From the NCBI GenBank assembly GCA_963719525.1, contig CAVRCG010000004.1, positions 2,976,001-3,040,000 of the forward strand: DNA of 64,000 nucleotides. Direction: 5' to 3'. Below, piece by piece: positions 55,446-63,949 of this stretch. The DNA comes from Bernardetia sp963719525. GTDB taxonomy: Bacteria; Bacteroidota; Bacteroidia; Cytophagales; Bernardetiaceae. The translations under genes were made by a program, and so were the position numbers. The notes under the pieces were generated by a model, which made no database searches, was not told the DNA's origin, and was given only the letters and a program-made list of their open reading frames with translations. The first letter of the stretch is position 1, and each line of letters starts with the position of its first letter.

Positions 55446-55544
55446 TGTTCTACAACAATCACAAATCTAATAAATCAGCACTAAAAAAACATAAAATTAT
55501 GGCTAAATAGCATCTTTTTTAAATTGTAGGTACAAGTGAAACCA

Positions 55545-55629
55545 AATACGAAAACCACGGCTACAAGCCGAATACATATAAATCACTCGTTAAAAACGAG
55601 CGATGGCAATCTTACGAGCGACGGCAGGT
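55545..55629. repeat. repeat element, CTCGTTACAAACGAG family, copy 3 (diverged)
   Basis: AAGCCGAATACATA, ATCACTCGTTAAAAACGAGC and CAATCTTACGAGCGACGGCA match copy 1 in the same orientation, with a shorter middle. Confidence 0.75.
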
Positions 55630-55691
55630 ACATTTCTCAACTTTAGGTTTCAGCATAACACTTACCAATACCATTAACTGATTACTGCTAA

Positions 55692-56336
55692 CTACTTACT
55701 GCTAATTGGCGAATGTCTTTTCTCCAAAACCTCCATTACTTCATCTATTTTTACCTCTTGCGAACGCATCAAGACAAGCAAGTGATACAACAAATCGCCA
55801 CATTCTTCTTTAAAACGCTCTTTATCTCCTCGCATAGCATCAATAACTACCTCAACAGCTTCTTCGCCTACTTTTTGAGCTACTTTATGAACACCTCTTT
55901 TCAAAAGTTTATTGGTATAAGAATCTGCATTTTCCTCTGTATCTTCACTTCTTTTATGAATCGTATTTTCTAAGTACTGCAAGAAATTAATGTTTGTTGT
56001 ATTTTTTTTCTCTCCAAAACACGTATCATTTCCTGTATGACAAACCTGTCCTTCTGGTTTTACAAAAATAAGAAGTGTGTCGTTATCACAATCTAAGTGC
56101 ATTTTTTGTACGTAGAGAAAATTTCCAGAGGTTTCTCCTTTTGTCCAAAGACAATTTTTTGTTCGGCTAAAGAAAGTTACTTTTTGTTCGTTTTGTGTTT
56201 TTTCAAAGGCTTCTTTATTCATAAAACCAAGCATCAAAACACGCATTGTTTCAGAATCTTGAATGATGACAGGCACAAGTCCGTTTTGCTTTTCGAAGTC
56301 TATTTGCTGGCTTTCTATTTTTTCGTTTTTGTTCAT
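55692..56336 (-). CDS. hisIE: bifunctional phosphoribosyl-AMP cyclohydrolase/ATP diphosphatase
   Basis: A 214-residue HisIE performing steps 2 and 3 of histidine synthesis. The HisI part has GFMNKEAFEKT, FFSRTKNCLWTKGETSGN (split) and the metal ligands in HLDCDNDTLLI and CHTGNDTCF. The HisE part has LLKRGVHKVAQKVGEEAVEVV (split: KVGEEAVEVVIDA) and ECGDLLYHLLVL. Length fits. It is separate from any other his gene. Confidence 0.96.
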   Translation of the reverse strand: MNKNEKIESQQIDFEKQNGLVPVIIQDSETMRVLMLGFMNKEAFEKTQNEQKVTFFSRTKNCLWTKGETSGNFLYVQKMHLDCDNDTLLIFVKPEGQVCHTGNDTCFGEKKNTTNINFLQYLENTIHKRSEDTEENADSYTNKLLKRGVHKVAQKVGEEAVEVVIDAMRGDKERFKEECGDLLYHLLVLMRSQEVKIDEVMEVLEKRHSPISSK

Positions 56337-56345
56337 TTTTTAAAA

Positions 56346-56412
56346 AGTAGCTGACAGTTTCCAACTCTCAGGAGTACAATAATTCACGACAGTTGGAAAC
56401 TGTCGGCTACGT
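56346..56412. repeat. inverted-end repeat GTAGCnGACAGTTTCCAACT, copy 2
   Basis: AGTAGCTGACAGTTTCCAACT ... AGTTGGAAACTGTCGGCTACGT; same ends as 50622-50722, shorter middle. It sits directly upstream of the hisIE start. Confidence 0.8.
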
Positions 56413-56550
56413 AAAATACTATTTACGAATTACAAAAGTAAACTATAAAACTAAGTTTCTCAAAACAGATTTATAATTTTTATTTCCCATCCTCTATTTC
56501 CCTGTTTCTGTATTTTTATTCCCCATTCCCTAAACCCCATTCTCCAATTC

Positions 56551-57165
56551 CTATTTCTTGACCTTCTTCATTCTCTTAACTATGCGAGAAAACGTTCCAG
56601 AATCAGAATTAGGAATATCATCGGTATTTTGTACGTGGCGAATGTTCTCTATCGTATAAAAAGCATTCGGATTTTGAGTATTTATCAACTGTAAAAATTT
56701 AGGCAAATTCTTTCTTTTTACAATTGAAAAGATTACACCTACATCTCCATATTTTCCTTCTGCCTTGACGTGTGTAAATCTATAATTGGTTTCTTTAAGT
56801 TTAAAAACTAGACTATCAGCCGTTTTTCCTGTAATAATCCTGACCATTACCATTCCTAAAGCAATCTTTTGTTCGATCCACATTCCTAAATAAGTTCCCA
56901 TCGCAAAACCACCTGCATAAGCCAGATAAGACATAATATTAGTCAAGTTTTGCATAATCTGACCGATAGCAAGCAGCCAAATAAAGGCTTCTATAAAACC
57001 AATAAGAGGAGCAATATTGCGCTTTCCCATCGTAACAAGCACAATCCGAAGTGTTGAAAGGCTCACATCTGTCAAGCGAGCCAGAAAAATCAAGACAGGA
57101 AGAATAACATAAGAATAAATCCAAATTGTATCTTCACTCAAATAACCATAAAAAAACTCTTGCAT
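56551..57165 (-). CDS. DUF2179/DUF5698 membrane protein
   Basis: A 204-residue protein: N-terminal helices (YSYVILPVLIFLARLTDVSL split, IAPLIGFIEAFIWLLAIGQI, IMSYLAYAGGFAMGTYLGMW) and a C-terminal soluble DUF2179 domain (VKAEGKYGDVGVIFSIVKRK split, NAFYTIENIRHV). Family members (UPF0316-type) are membrane proteins of unknown role. Stand-alone; the far C-terminus is Lys-rich. Confidence 0.85.
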   Translation of the reverse strand: MQEFFYGYLSEDTIWIYSYVILPVLIFLARLTDVSLSTLRIVLVTMGKRNIAPLIGFIEAFIWLLAIGQIMQNLTNIMSYLAYAGGFAMGTYLGMWIEQKIALGMVMVRIITGKTADSLVFKLKETNYRFTHVKAEGKYGDVGVIFSIVKRKNLPKFLQLINTQNPNAFYTIENIRHVQNTDDIPNSDSGTFSRIVKRMKKVKK

Positions 57166-57313
57166 AAAACCTTAGTTTGACTGAAATAGAACTTTTTAAT
57201 AGATTCTATTTTCGTGTAAAAATTAATTTCCTGCAAAAGTCGTAAGATTTAGACTAGCGACAAAATAGAATTTCAATTATAAAACTTTACATTTCATAAA
57301 ATTTAGTTTTTCG

Positions 57314-57321
57314 TATCTTTG
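57314..57321 (+). promoter_or_regulatory. possible -7 box (TATCTTTG)
   Basis: Fits TAnnTTTG, 128 bases before the AstE-like gene at 57449. A -33 element was not found. Confidence 0.35.
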
Positions 57322-57448
57322 TGTATCATTATCTATATATTCTGCGTACTATAGAGATTAGTTTTAAATTTCAACAAAAATAAAGGGGAAATTTTAGAAC
57401 TTTAAAAGAAATTTTATTCGCCATTTTTATCTAAGATTGATTAAGTAA

Positions 57449-58381
57449 ATGATTCAAAAACGACAAGCAAACACACACATCCCGAAGCAGAATTCAGAAC
57501 AGATTACACTTTTCAAACGCATCATTGGAGATATTTCTGGAGGAGATAACCAGACACTTTTAGTATGTATCGGTAGTTTGCACGGAAACGAACAAGCAGG
57601 TTACGATGCGTTGGAATATTTGGTTTCTCATCTGGACAAACGCCTTTTTAATGGTCATTTTGTGGCTATTGGTGGAAACTTGCAAGCCTTAAAAGAAAAA
57701 AAACGTTATCTTCAAACGGACTTAAACAGGATTTGGTTGAATAATCTAATTGATAATATTCCAATAGATTCAGAAATTTCGGAGTACGAAGAACTAAGAC
57801 AGCTTATAGAAGTTTTGCGTGTCATTCCTCACGATACTTACAAAAGAAGGATTTTTATAGATTTGCATACCACTTCTGCGCCAAATGGAGCATTTACAAT
57901 CCGAACAACGACGACAGATGATGAGCTTGCCAAACTTTTAGAAATTCCTATAATTTTTGGATTAGATAAAAAACTAGAAGGAACAGCTATGACATATATG
58001 GAACAATGGAATTACGAAACCTTTGCTTTTGAAGGGGGAACGATAGGAAAAGAAAATTCTGCTAATAATCTTGTTACAGGTGTTTGGCGTATTCTTCAAG
58101 ACCTTCAAATGACTAATCAACCTATTCCAAACTTAGAACATACATTAGGAGAAACAATTCGCAGTGGTGTACCAAACATTCTACATTGTGAATATATTTA
58201 TAAAATACCAGAAAATTCAACCTTTAAAATGCTAGAAGGTTTTGGAAATTTTGATACCATAGAAGAAGGGCAACTTTTAGCTCATCAAGACGGCAGAGAA
58301 ATTTACTCTCCTTACAAAGGTTATATTTTGATGCCTTTATATCAAGATGATGGAAATGATGGATTTTTTATTGTAAAGTAG
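57449..58381 (+). CDS. succinylglutamate desuccinylase/aspartoacylase-family protein
   Basis: A 310-residue zinc-dependent deacylase of the AstE/ASPA family. Zinc ligands: H45 and E48 in GSLHGNEQAGYDAL, and H in DLHTTSAPNGAFTI (about 142). DLNRIW, a substrate Arg motif, and AFEGGTIG with the catalytic Glu follow. The C-terminal beta domain (SPYKGYILMPLYQDD) is typical. Substrate unknown; N-acyl amino acids are likely. Cytoplasmic, stand-alone. Confidence 0.88.
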   Translation: MIQKRQANTHIPKQNSEQITLFKRIIGDISGGDNQTLLVCIGSLHGNEQAGYDALEYLVSHLDKRLFNGHFVAIGGNLQALKEKKRYLQTDLNRIWLNNLIDNIPIDSEISEYEELRQLIEVLRVIPHDTYKRRIFIDLHTTSAPNGAFTIRTTTTDDELAKLLEIPIIFGLDKKLEGTAMTYMEQWNYETFAFEGGTIGKENSANNLVTGVWRILQDLQMTNQPIPNLEHTLGETIRSGVPNILHCEYIYKIPENSTFKMLEGFGNFDTIEEGQLLAHQDGREIYSPYKGYILMPLYQDDGNDGFFIVK

Positions 58382-58469
58382 AAAAGCAGTTTTTCATCTA
58401 TTAGTTTTTCATTCTCATTTCCCATTCCCTAATCTCTCGTGTTACGTTCTCATTTCCTAATCCCTAATT

Positions 58470-59447
58470 ATGAAATACATTTTCTCTCTCATTTTGCTTT
58501 TGGTGGTTACTTTATTTGCTTTAGTAGCTGCACAGTTTATTGGAATGGGTATTATTTCGATAGCTTTTGATATTCCTTTTATGGAGTTTACTAGCAAATT
58601 GCAAAACATAAATCAACATCCAGAACTTCGTACACCTATTTTGATTTTACAAGGTTTTACACAAATTTTTAGTTTTTTGGCTGCTGCCTTATTTTTTGTC
58701 AGATACATTTATAAGTACAATCAAGCCAATCAAACTACAGGAGCAGTACATTTATTGAATCCTAATCTGGCGCAGCAGATTTTAGAAGAGCCATTTTTAA
58801 GACGTTACAAAACTCCTGTACTTATTTTTTTGGTAGTTATTGTGCTTGCAGTTGTCGCCTTTCCTGCCGTTTGGGTAACTGGTGCATTAAACGGAGCTGT
58901 TGAGTTTCCTAATTTTTTGCAGGGATTGGAAACTTGGATGAAAATAAAGGAAGAAGAAGCTCAAACACTAACTCTTTTTATGACTGATTTTGCTTCGCCT
59001 TCTCAAACAATTTTAGGGTTTATAGTAATTGCAATTATTGCAGGACTGACAGAAGAAGTGTTTTTTAGAGGTGTAGTTCAACCTCTTTTTCAAAATCTTA
59101 CCAAAAACAAACATGCAGCCATTTGGATTACTGCAATTATTTTTAGTGCCATTCACTTTCAATTTTACGGATTTATTCCTCGTATGCTTTTAGGAGCTTT
59201 ATTTGGTTACTTGTACATTTATACAAACAATATTGCTGTTCCAGTTTGGGCGCATATTCTCAATAATGGATTTACTTTGATTCTGGTTTTGTTTATCGAT
59301 AGAGAACTGCTCAATACGCCAAAAATGGAAGTAAATGATTTATTAACAATGATTCCATTAGGTATTCTTAGCCTTTTGCTGTGTCTTGGTATTTTGAGAT
59401 TTATTAAAAATATGATGGATAAAAAAGTAGTGGAGAATTTAGAGTAG
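58470..59447 (+). CDS. CPBP family intramembrane metalloprotease
   Basis: A 325-residue multi-span membrane protein of the CAAX/ABI (CPBP) family. Motif 1 TEEVFFRGVVQP (about 194-205), motif 2 AIHFQFYGFIPRMLLGALFG (split) and motif 3 VPVWAHILNNGF carry the Glu/His metal ligands. Two N-terminal helices precede. Such proteins cleave prenylated or other membrane substrates or act in bacteriocin immunity. The start follows a pyrimidine-rich tract. Stand-alone. Confidence 0.9.
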   Translation: MKYIFSLILLLVVTLFALVAAQFIGMGIISIAFDIPFMEFTSKLQNINQHPELRTPILILQGFTQIFSFLAAALFFVRYIYKYNQANQTTGAVHLLNPNLAQQILEEPFLRRYKTPVLIFLVVIVLAVVAFPAVWVTGALNGAVEFPNFLQGLETWMKIKEEEAQTLTLFMTDFASPSQTILGFIVIAIIAGLTEEVFFRGVVQPLFQNLTKNKHAAIWITAIIFSAIHFQFYGFIPRMLLGALFGYLYIYTNNIAVPVWAHILNNGFTLILVLFIDRELLNTPKMEVNDLLTMIPLGILSLLLCLGILRFIKNMMDKKVVENLE

Positions 59448-59521
59448 GGAATAATATGTGTAGTGAAAACACAAACCTTTTCTTATATTAGTATTTTATT
59501 ATTTTTATAATCAAACTTATT

Positions 59522-60058
59522 ATGATTTTTAGAGAAACAAATAATATAAACGATAAAATGGATCTATCTTACGAGGGAAAAACTAATTTAGCTACTTTTT
59601 TAAGTTCTCAAAAAGGTTATGAAATGAAAGATAATGACATATTTTACGAAAATGAATTAATTGGAAGTATATATGGAAGAAAAGATTTCTACACTTTTTT
59701 AGAACAACTGGATATAAATTGGACAGCATTAATTTCAGAACAAATTTTTCCAAATGATAGCATTTTTGTAATTATTGTAAATACCGTTTTCATTATAGAA
59801 TGTAAATCTGAACATATTTTGGATTCGGCTTATGAACAATTACAAACTTGTGATTTTAAAAGAAAGCAATATCAAAAACTTTTATCTGGAGCAAATATTG
59901 AAGTAGAATACATATATTTATTGAGTGATTGGTTTAGAAAACCTCAATATAAAGACATTTTAAACTATATTCATAGTGTTCATTGCTTTTATTTCTTTGA
60001 TTATATTCCGTTAGCAAAATTAGGTTTGCCCATTCCGAAAGAAAATAGTAAACAGTAA
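59522..60058 (+). CDS. hypothetical PD-(D/E)XK-like protein
   Basis: A 178-residue soluble protein. The second third has the D79, E93 and K95 pattern of a PD-(D/E)XK core: FPNDSIFVIIVNTVFIIECKSE (split: PNDSIFVIIVN, FIIECKSE), preceded by a helix and followed by a long helix (LDSAYEQLQTCDFKRKQYQKL split). This is a Bacteroidota-type small nuclease-like family with unknown biology. ATG 59522 is the most upstream Met; 59558 is an alternative. It precedes the caspase gene by 200 bases on the same strand. Confidence 0.6.
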   Translation: MIFRETNNINDKMDLSYEGKTNLATFLSSQKGYEMKDNDIFYENELIGSIYGRKDFYTFLEQLDINWTALISEQIFPNDSIFVIIVNTVFIIECKSEHILDSAYEQLQTCDFKRKQYQKLLSGANIEVEYIYLLSDWFRKPQYKDILNYIHSVHCFYFFDYIPLAKLGLPIPKENSKQ

Positions 60059-60192
60059 CAAAGAAAACAAAAACAGAAAACTCTTAGCTCAATTCCTTCC
60101 AGCTACAACTACTTTAGACAAACTGGTTAGCTCTAAAAACTGACTTTCAGTATTTTCAATTAAAAATGAAAGTAAAGGTGTTTGGCTTTCTT

Positions 60193-60220
60193 TTTGAAGT
60201 TGTAGAATTATGTACTTTTG
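60193..60220 (+). promoter_or_regulatory. possible promoter (TTTG/TACTTTTG) for the caspase gene
   Basis: TTTG at 60193-60196 and TACTTTTG at 60213-60220, 16 bases apart, slightly shorter than the preferred 19. It is 35 bases before the ATG at 60255. Confidence 0.45.
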
Positions 60221-60254
60221 AAATCAATTTTATTTACTTATTTACATTTTATCT

Positions 60255-61631
60255 ATGAAAACTCCTAAAAATGCTATTAAAACGTCTTATGTATGGAGAA
60301 TGCTTTTATTTTGCTTTTTCCTAACGCTTTCTGCACCTGTTTTTTCTCAATCGCTCTATGAAATTGAATTTTCTGCATCAGGAATCAAATACAAAGGTTT
60401 TTTGGTTTATTTTAATGAAGAAGATGCTTATATGCGTGTTGCTTACACGTATAATGATGTTTATAACGTTGTTCATATAGATTATACTTCGGTAGCAGGA
60501 CAAGAAGACGGCTACAATTATTTTGTTATGAAAGGGCGAGATGCTCGTTTTATCACTACTACAGGAAAAGACCAATCTTATAATCCTGATCATTTTGTTT
60601 GGGTTTGGGACGAAGAAACTAAAGGAGAAAAACCGTTTGTAACCGATGACCCTAACTTTAGCGAAGAATCTTTAAAGCGAGTAGATGTATATGGAGAATT
60701 AAAAGTAGCTGAACTTACCAACGAATATTTACATAGATTTTATTGGGACAACGAAAAGGAATATGTAGCTTTTCAAAAAATGCGTGATAACGCTGTCGGA
60801 AACCAGAATGTAGCCAATAATAATTATAACAATAATACACAGCAGCAACAAACACAGGACACTAATTATGGAAAGGCAAAACTTCATTTGGTTATGCTTG
60901 TCAATAGTAGTATTGGTGATATTGGTGCAAGCTGTGAAACCGATAGCCGAAATATGACGAAAGAATTTGAAGATATTTCTGCTGCTTTGAATGTTGATTT
61001 TAGAAAATATGAGGTAAAAGGAAGTAGTTTTACAAAAAGTAATGCAATGAATGTGCTGAACGGACTTACTCCAGGAAGTAACGATATTGTTATTTTTTAT
61101 TATAGTGGACACGGTTTTAGATGGGCTGACCAGACAGATGCCTATCCTCAAATGGACATACGAGCTTCTCCTTATACAAAGCTAACGGCAGAAACTACGC
61201 TTTCCGTTTCGTCGGTTTATAATCTTTTGGACAAAAAGGGTGCAAGACTAAATATTGTCATTACAGATTGTTGTAATTCGGATATTGGAATAAATAAAAT
61301 GACAGAAAGTAGTTTTTTGGCTGGTCGTTCTTATCAAACTCCTCACATAGAAAAGTTACAAAAATTATTTCTGGCGACAAAGGGAAATTTAATTGTTACT
61401 TCCTCTAGTGCTGGTCAGGTTTCGTGGTCGAATAGTGTAAATGGTGGATTTTTTACGCTTAGTTTTTTACAGGCTTTCCACGAAGAAATTAGTTACCTCA
61501 AAACACAAGAGCCTTCGTGGGAGAATATTTTGAAAAAATCTCATACCAATACAGTCAATAAAACAAATGCTGGTTGTAAAAATTGTACGGTTCAAAATCC
61601 AGTTTATTATACTAAGGTAAGCAAAAGATAA
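60255..61631 (+). CDS. exported caspase-family (C14) protease
   Basis: A 458-residue protein: signal peptide (MLLFCFFLTLSAPVFSQS), an N-terminal domain of unclassified beta character (about 30-175), a Gln/Asn-rich linker, then the caspase fold from KLHLVMLVNSSIGDIGASC. The catalytic His is in IFYYSGHGF (about 285) and the catalytic Cys in VITDCCNSDIG (about 337). It is a secreted or periplasmic metacaspase-like enzyme; substrate unknown. The CHAT/caspase core is complete. A lipoprotein gene follows 34 bases later. Confidence 0.88.
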   Translation: MKTPKNAIKTSYVWRMLLFCFFLTLSAPVFSQSLYEIEFSASGIKYKGFLVYFNEEDAYMRVAYTYNDVYNVVHIDYTSVAGQEDGYNYFVMKGRDARFITTTGKDQSYNPDHFVWVWDEETKGEKPFVTDDPNFSEESLKRVDVYGELKVAELTNEYLHRFYWDNEKEYVAFQKMRDNAVGNQNVANNNYNNNTQQQQTQDTNYGKAKLHLVMLVNSSIGDIGASCETDSRNMTKEFEDISAALNVDFRKYEVKGSSFTKSNAMNVLNGLTPGSNDIVIFYYSGHGFRWADQTDAYPQMDIRASPYTKLTAETTLSVSSVYNLLDKKGARLNIVITDCCNSDIGINKMTESSFLAGRSYQTPHIEKLQKLFLATKGNLIVTSSSAGQVSWSNSVNGGFFTLSFLQAFHEEISYLKTQEPSWENILKKSHTNTVNKTNAGCKNCTVQNPVYYTKVSKR

Positions 61632-61665
61632 TCTTTATTTTTAACTCAAAAAAAACAGAATACTT

Positions 61666-62233
61666 ATGAATTTCATTAAAAATAAAAATTATCAAAACTT
61701 TTTTCTAAAAAAAACTGCTTTTTATGTAGCTTGTCTTGTAGTAGTAGTATCTTCTATTGTTCTACTTAGTTGTAAAGAAAAAGAATTAAAAGCGATGCAA
61801 AAAGTAATAAAAAAGTCAGACGATATTAGAACTTTATCTCGTAAAAGAAACACCTATTAATCCAACTCAGCAAGATACAAGTAAGATTTATTTGTGTGAT
61901 TATGAAGTATATGAAAAAATTATTACTTCAACTGAGCAATCTGATAGTTTGAAAACAGCACTTTTGGATACTACTAATTACATTTCTGATATAGAGAAAA
62001 AATGTATGATGATGCCAAAGTATGCCATGCGATTAAAGACAAAGAAAGATACACTAGATATTGTTTTTTCGGATAATCCATGCGCAAAAGCAATAGCTAA
62101 GAATTCGCTTCTCAAAGTAGGAAATACAGACAGCGAAGCTAATGAAGACAATAATGGTTTGTTTTATACTGATTTGACAGCAGAAAACACAATTATAAAA
62201 CTTATTCAAGCTATCGTTTCTGAAGAAGAATAA
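61666..62233 (+). pseudogene. lipoprotein, frameshifted
   Basis: Starts with a lipoprotein signal (FYVACLVVVVSSIVLLSC: lipobox LLSC). The first frame ends at TAA about 61860, but shifting by one base near ATATTAGAACTTTATCTCG (61825-61845) gives ELYLVKETPINPTQQDTSKIYLC (split), which joins the frame that continues DYEVYEKIITSTEQSDS to EEE at 62233. Joined length is about 189 residues. No known domain; four Cys near the middle and end may pair. It lies directly after the caspase gene, so it could be its partner. Confidence 0.65.
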
Positions 62234-62646
62234 AGTTCGAAATATTTGAGATAAGTTTAAAGCGTTTCTTAAAATGAAAATGGGGAGTATTCCAAAAAGG
62301 TTATCACGATTGATTTAATAATGTCAAACAAAATTGTTTTACATTTTGGATAACTTATTAATTATTAAAACCTATAAATAAATGTAATAACGTTTAAAGA
62401 AGAGTTGATTTCTGTAAAGGAATCAACTCTTCTTTTGGTTAAGCACTATTTTGGGTAAGTACTAATTGATTTTTTTTATACATTTTATTATCTCTGACCG
62501 AAGCAAAAATTCTATAAACTGTTTTGTTTTGCAGCGCATTTGAAGCTACCATTTTTTCTTCTCCTTTGGAACTAATATATTTGGAAATCCTTATAATGAA
62601 TATGTACTTCCGTTTACAGTAAACAACACATGCACTTTCAAGACTA
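62234..62646. other. intergenic region and possible 5' remnant of the next gene
   Basis: After the terminator at 62396-62437 an open frame (about 62515-62690) encodes AFEATIFSSPFGTNIFGNPY and EYVLPFTVNNTCTF, which looks like T9SS-protein sequence but is in another frame than 62647-63525 and lacks a start. Confidence 0.5.
62396..62437 (+). terminator. terminator after the lipoprotein gene
   Basis: AAAGAAGAGTTGATT pairs with AATCAACTCTTCTTTT around a 10-base loop. Confidence 0.85.
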
Positions 62647-63525
62647 ATGCAGTCAATTATATTGAAACTACAATCAAATTTTGGTGGGGGTGGCTACGAT
62701 GGGCAGGCTTATCATTTGTTTTCTTCGCCTTTTTCTGATGCAACTATTTCACAATTTGGAGATGACATGGGTTTGGTGTTGAATACAGCTTATAATACTG
62801 CTTCCGAACCTGCTTTTGTTCGTCCGTTTCCTACTTTTTTTCAGTTTGAAGATGGAATGAGCGACGAAACAACTATTTATTTTCAAAAAGGAGCTACATC
62901 AAATTATGATAACGGATTTGATGCAGGAAAACTTCACAAAATGAACAGTAAATTTTCTACTATTTATTCTTATGCTACTGATATGGAGAAGGAAAAAGAA
63001 GAGTACTTTTCTATAAATGGTTTGGCTAATTTTGACCAACAGTTAGAGATTCCTTTGGCTATGAATATTTTGAAAGAAGGAAATCACGAAATTACACTTC
63101 GTACAATGAAATATTTTCACTCTAAACACGAGATTTATTTGTATGATTCTTTGACTGACTCGCTTCATAATCTGCGAATAAATGGAGATTACAAATTTGA
63201 GGCTAAAATAGGAACTGAGGTAAAACGTTTTGTTCTTGTCTTTAAGGCAGATGCAAACAAAGACTTTTTTACAAATGAGAAAGTGGTTGTTTATCCAAAC
63301 CCTACTACAAATCAGTTCGCTTACAGTCTAAAAACGGCTAGGGAGGGAAATTACAAAATAACTTTGTTTGATGCAACAGGAAAGCTAGTTTTTGAAGAAA
63401 GCAAAACAAAAGAAGGTGCATTTTTAGAAGGAACAATAAATTTTGAGACCAGACCAAAGGGATTGTATCTACTTCAAATTTCAGATTCTAAAAAAGTAAA
63501 TATAGTACGTATTATTAAGGAATAA
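62647..63525 (+). CDS. T9SS type A sorting-domain protein, 5'-incomplete
   Basis: A 292-codon frame from an internal ATG (MQSIILKLQSNFGGGGYDGQ). The C-terminus is a clear type A T9SS sorting domain: VVVYPNPTTNQF at its start, then GNYKITLFDATGKLVFEE and LPKGLYLLQISDSKKV-type RPKGLYLLQI, ending VRIIKE. There is no signal peptide, which a T9SS substrate needs, so the N-terminus is missing. Likely upstream sequence in another frame (62515-62690) fits a frameshift near the GGTGGGGGTGG run at about 62682. Probably a degraded or miscalled gene. Confidence 0.65.
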   Translation: MQSIILKLQSNFGGGGYDGQAYHLFSSPFSDATISQFGDDMGLVLNTAYNTASEPAFVRPFPTFFQFEDGMSDETTIYFQKGATSNYDNGFDAGKLHKMNSKFSTIYSYATDMEKEKEEYFSINGLANFDQQLEIPLAMNILKEGNHEITLRTMKYFHSKHEIYLYDSLTDSLHNLRINGDYKFEAKIGTEVKRFVLVFKADANKDFFTNEKVVVYPNPTTNQFAYSLKTAREGNYKITLFDATGKLVFEESKTKEGAFLEGTINFETRPKGLYLLQISDSKKVNIVRIIKE

Positions 63526-63595
63526 GCATATTTGAAAAGATTAATTTTAGAGACACCGACAATTTGTCTAAGAACAATTACGAATTAAAAGTCAT

Positions 63596-63690
63596 GACCT
63601 GTCAAAGCAGTAAAGCTAATTACGATTTCAGATAATTGATTACCAGTTAATTAATACTGTAAAAGCAGTAATTTATTTAATTCATGTTCT
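63596..63690. repeat. dispersed repeat GACCTGT..AAAGCTAATTACGATT, copy 2
   Basis: Matches 32303-32396 over about 95 bases. Confidence 0.65.
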
Positions 63691-63699
63691 TCACTCCAA

Positions 63700-63870
63700 T
63701 ATGAGTGAGATTTTCCGATTTTTGCATACAAACTTGTTTTAGACAAAATAATAGTTTGCTTTTTCCATAAAATAAGGTTTGCAAACCCTATTTTATGAAA
63801 AAAAAGACGATTGCACAGAATAAAATTTGGCAGCAATCTTTCTATTTTAGAATGTCACTCATATTGTTAC
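63700..63870. repeat. dispersed repeat, CCATAAA hairpin family, copy 4 with strong palindrome
   Basis: The centre (63761-63803) is the best palindrome of the family: CATAAAATAAGGTTTGC/GCAAACCCTATTTTATG. The flanks match 32497-32610 (reverse complement), 33476-33620 and 4961-5033. Confidence 0.75.
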
Positions 63871-63949
63871 TCTAAAACTAATTTTTGCTAATAACACAAG
63901 AAAAGTATTTAATTATTTCGCTAAAAAATTTATATAAATTATATTAGTT

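Larger units (their letters stand above)
55271..55691. other. intergenic region carrying two repeat copies
   Basis: No gene seen. 55358-55445 and 55545-55629 are copies of the CTCGTTACAAACGAG-type repeat; the remainder shows nothing. Confidence 0.65.
63526..63949. other. intergenic region, mostly dispersed repeats
   Basis: 63596-63690 and 63700-63870 are repeat copies. No gene seen. Confidence 0.65.

Noticed and set aside
60255..61631. Caspase as a cytoplasmic abortive-infection effector
   Set aside because: A clear signal peptide sends it out of the cytoplasm, unlike caspase effectors of known defence systems.
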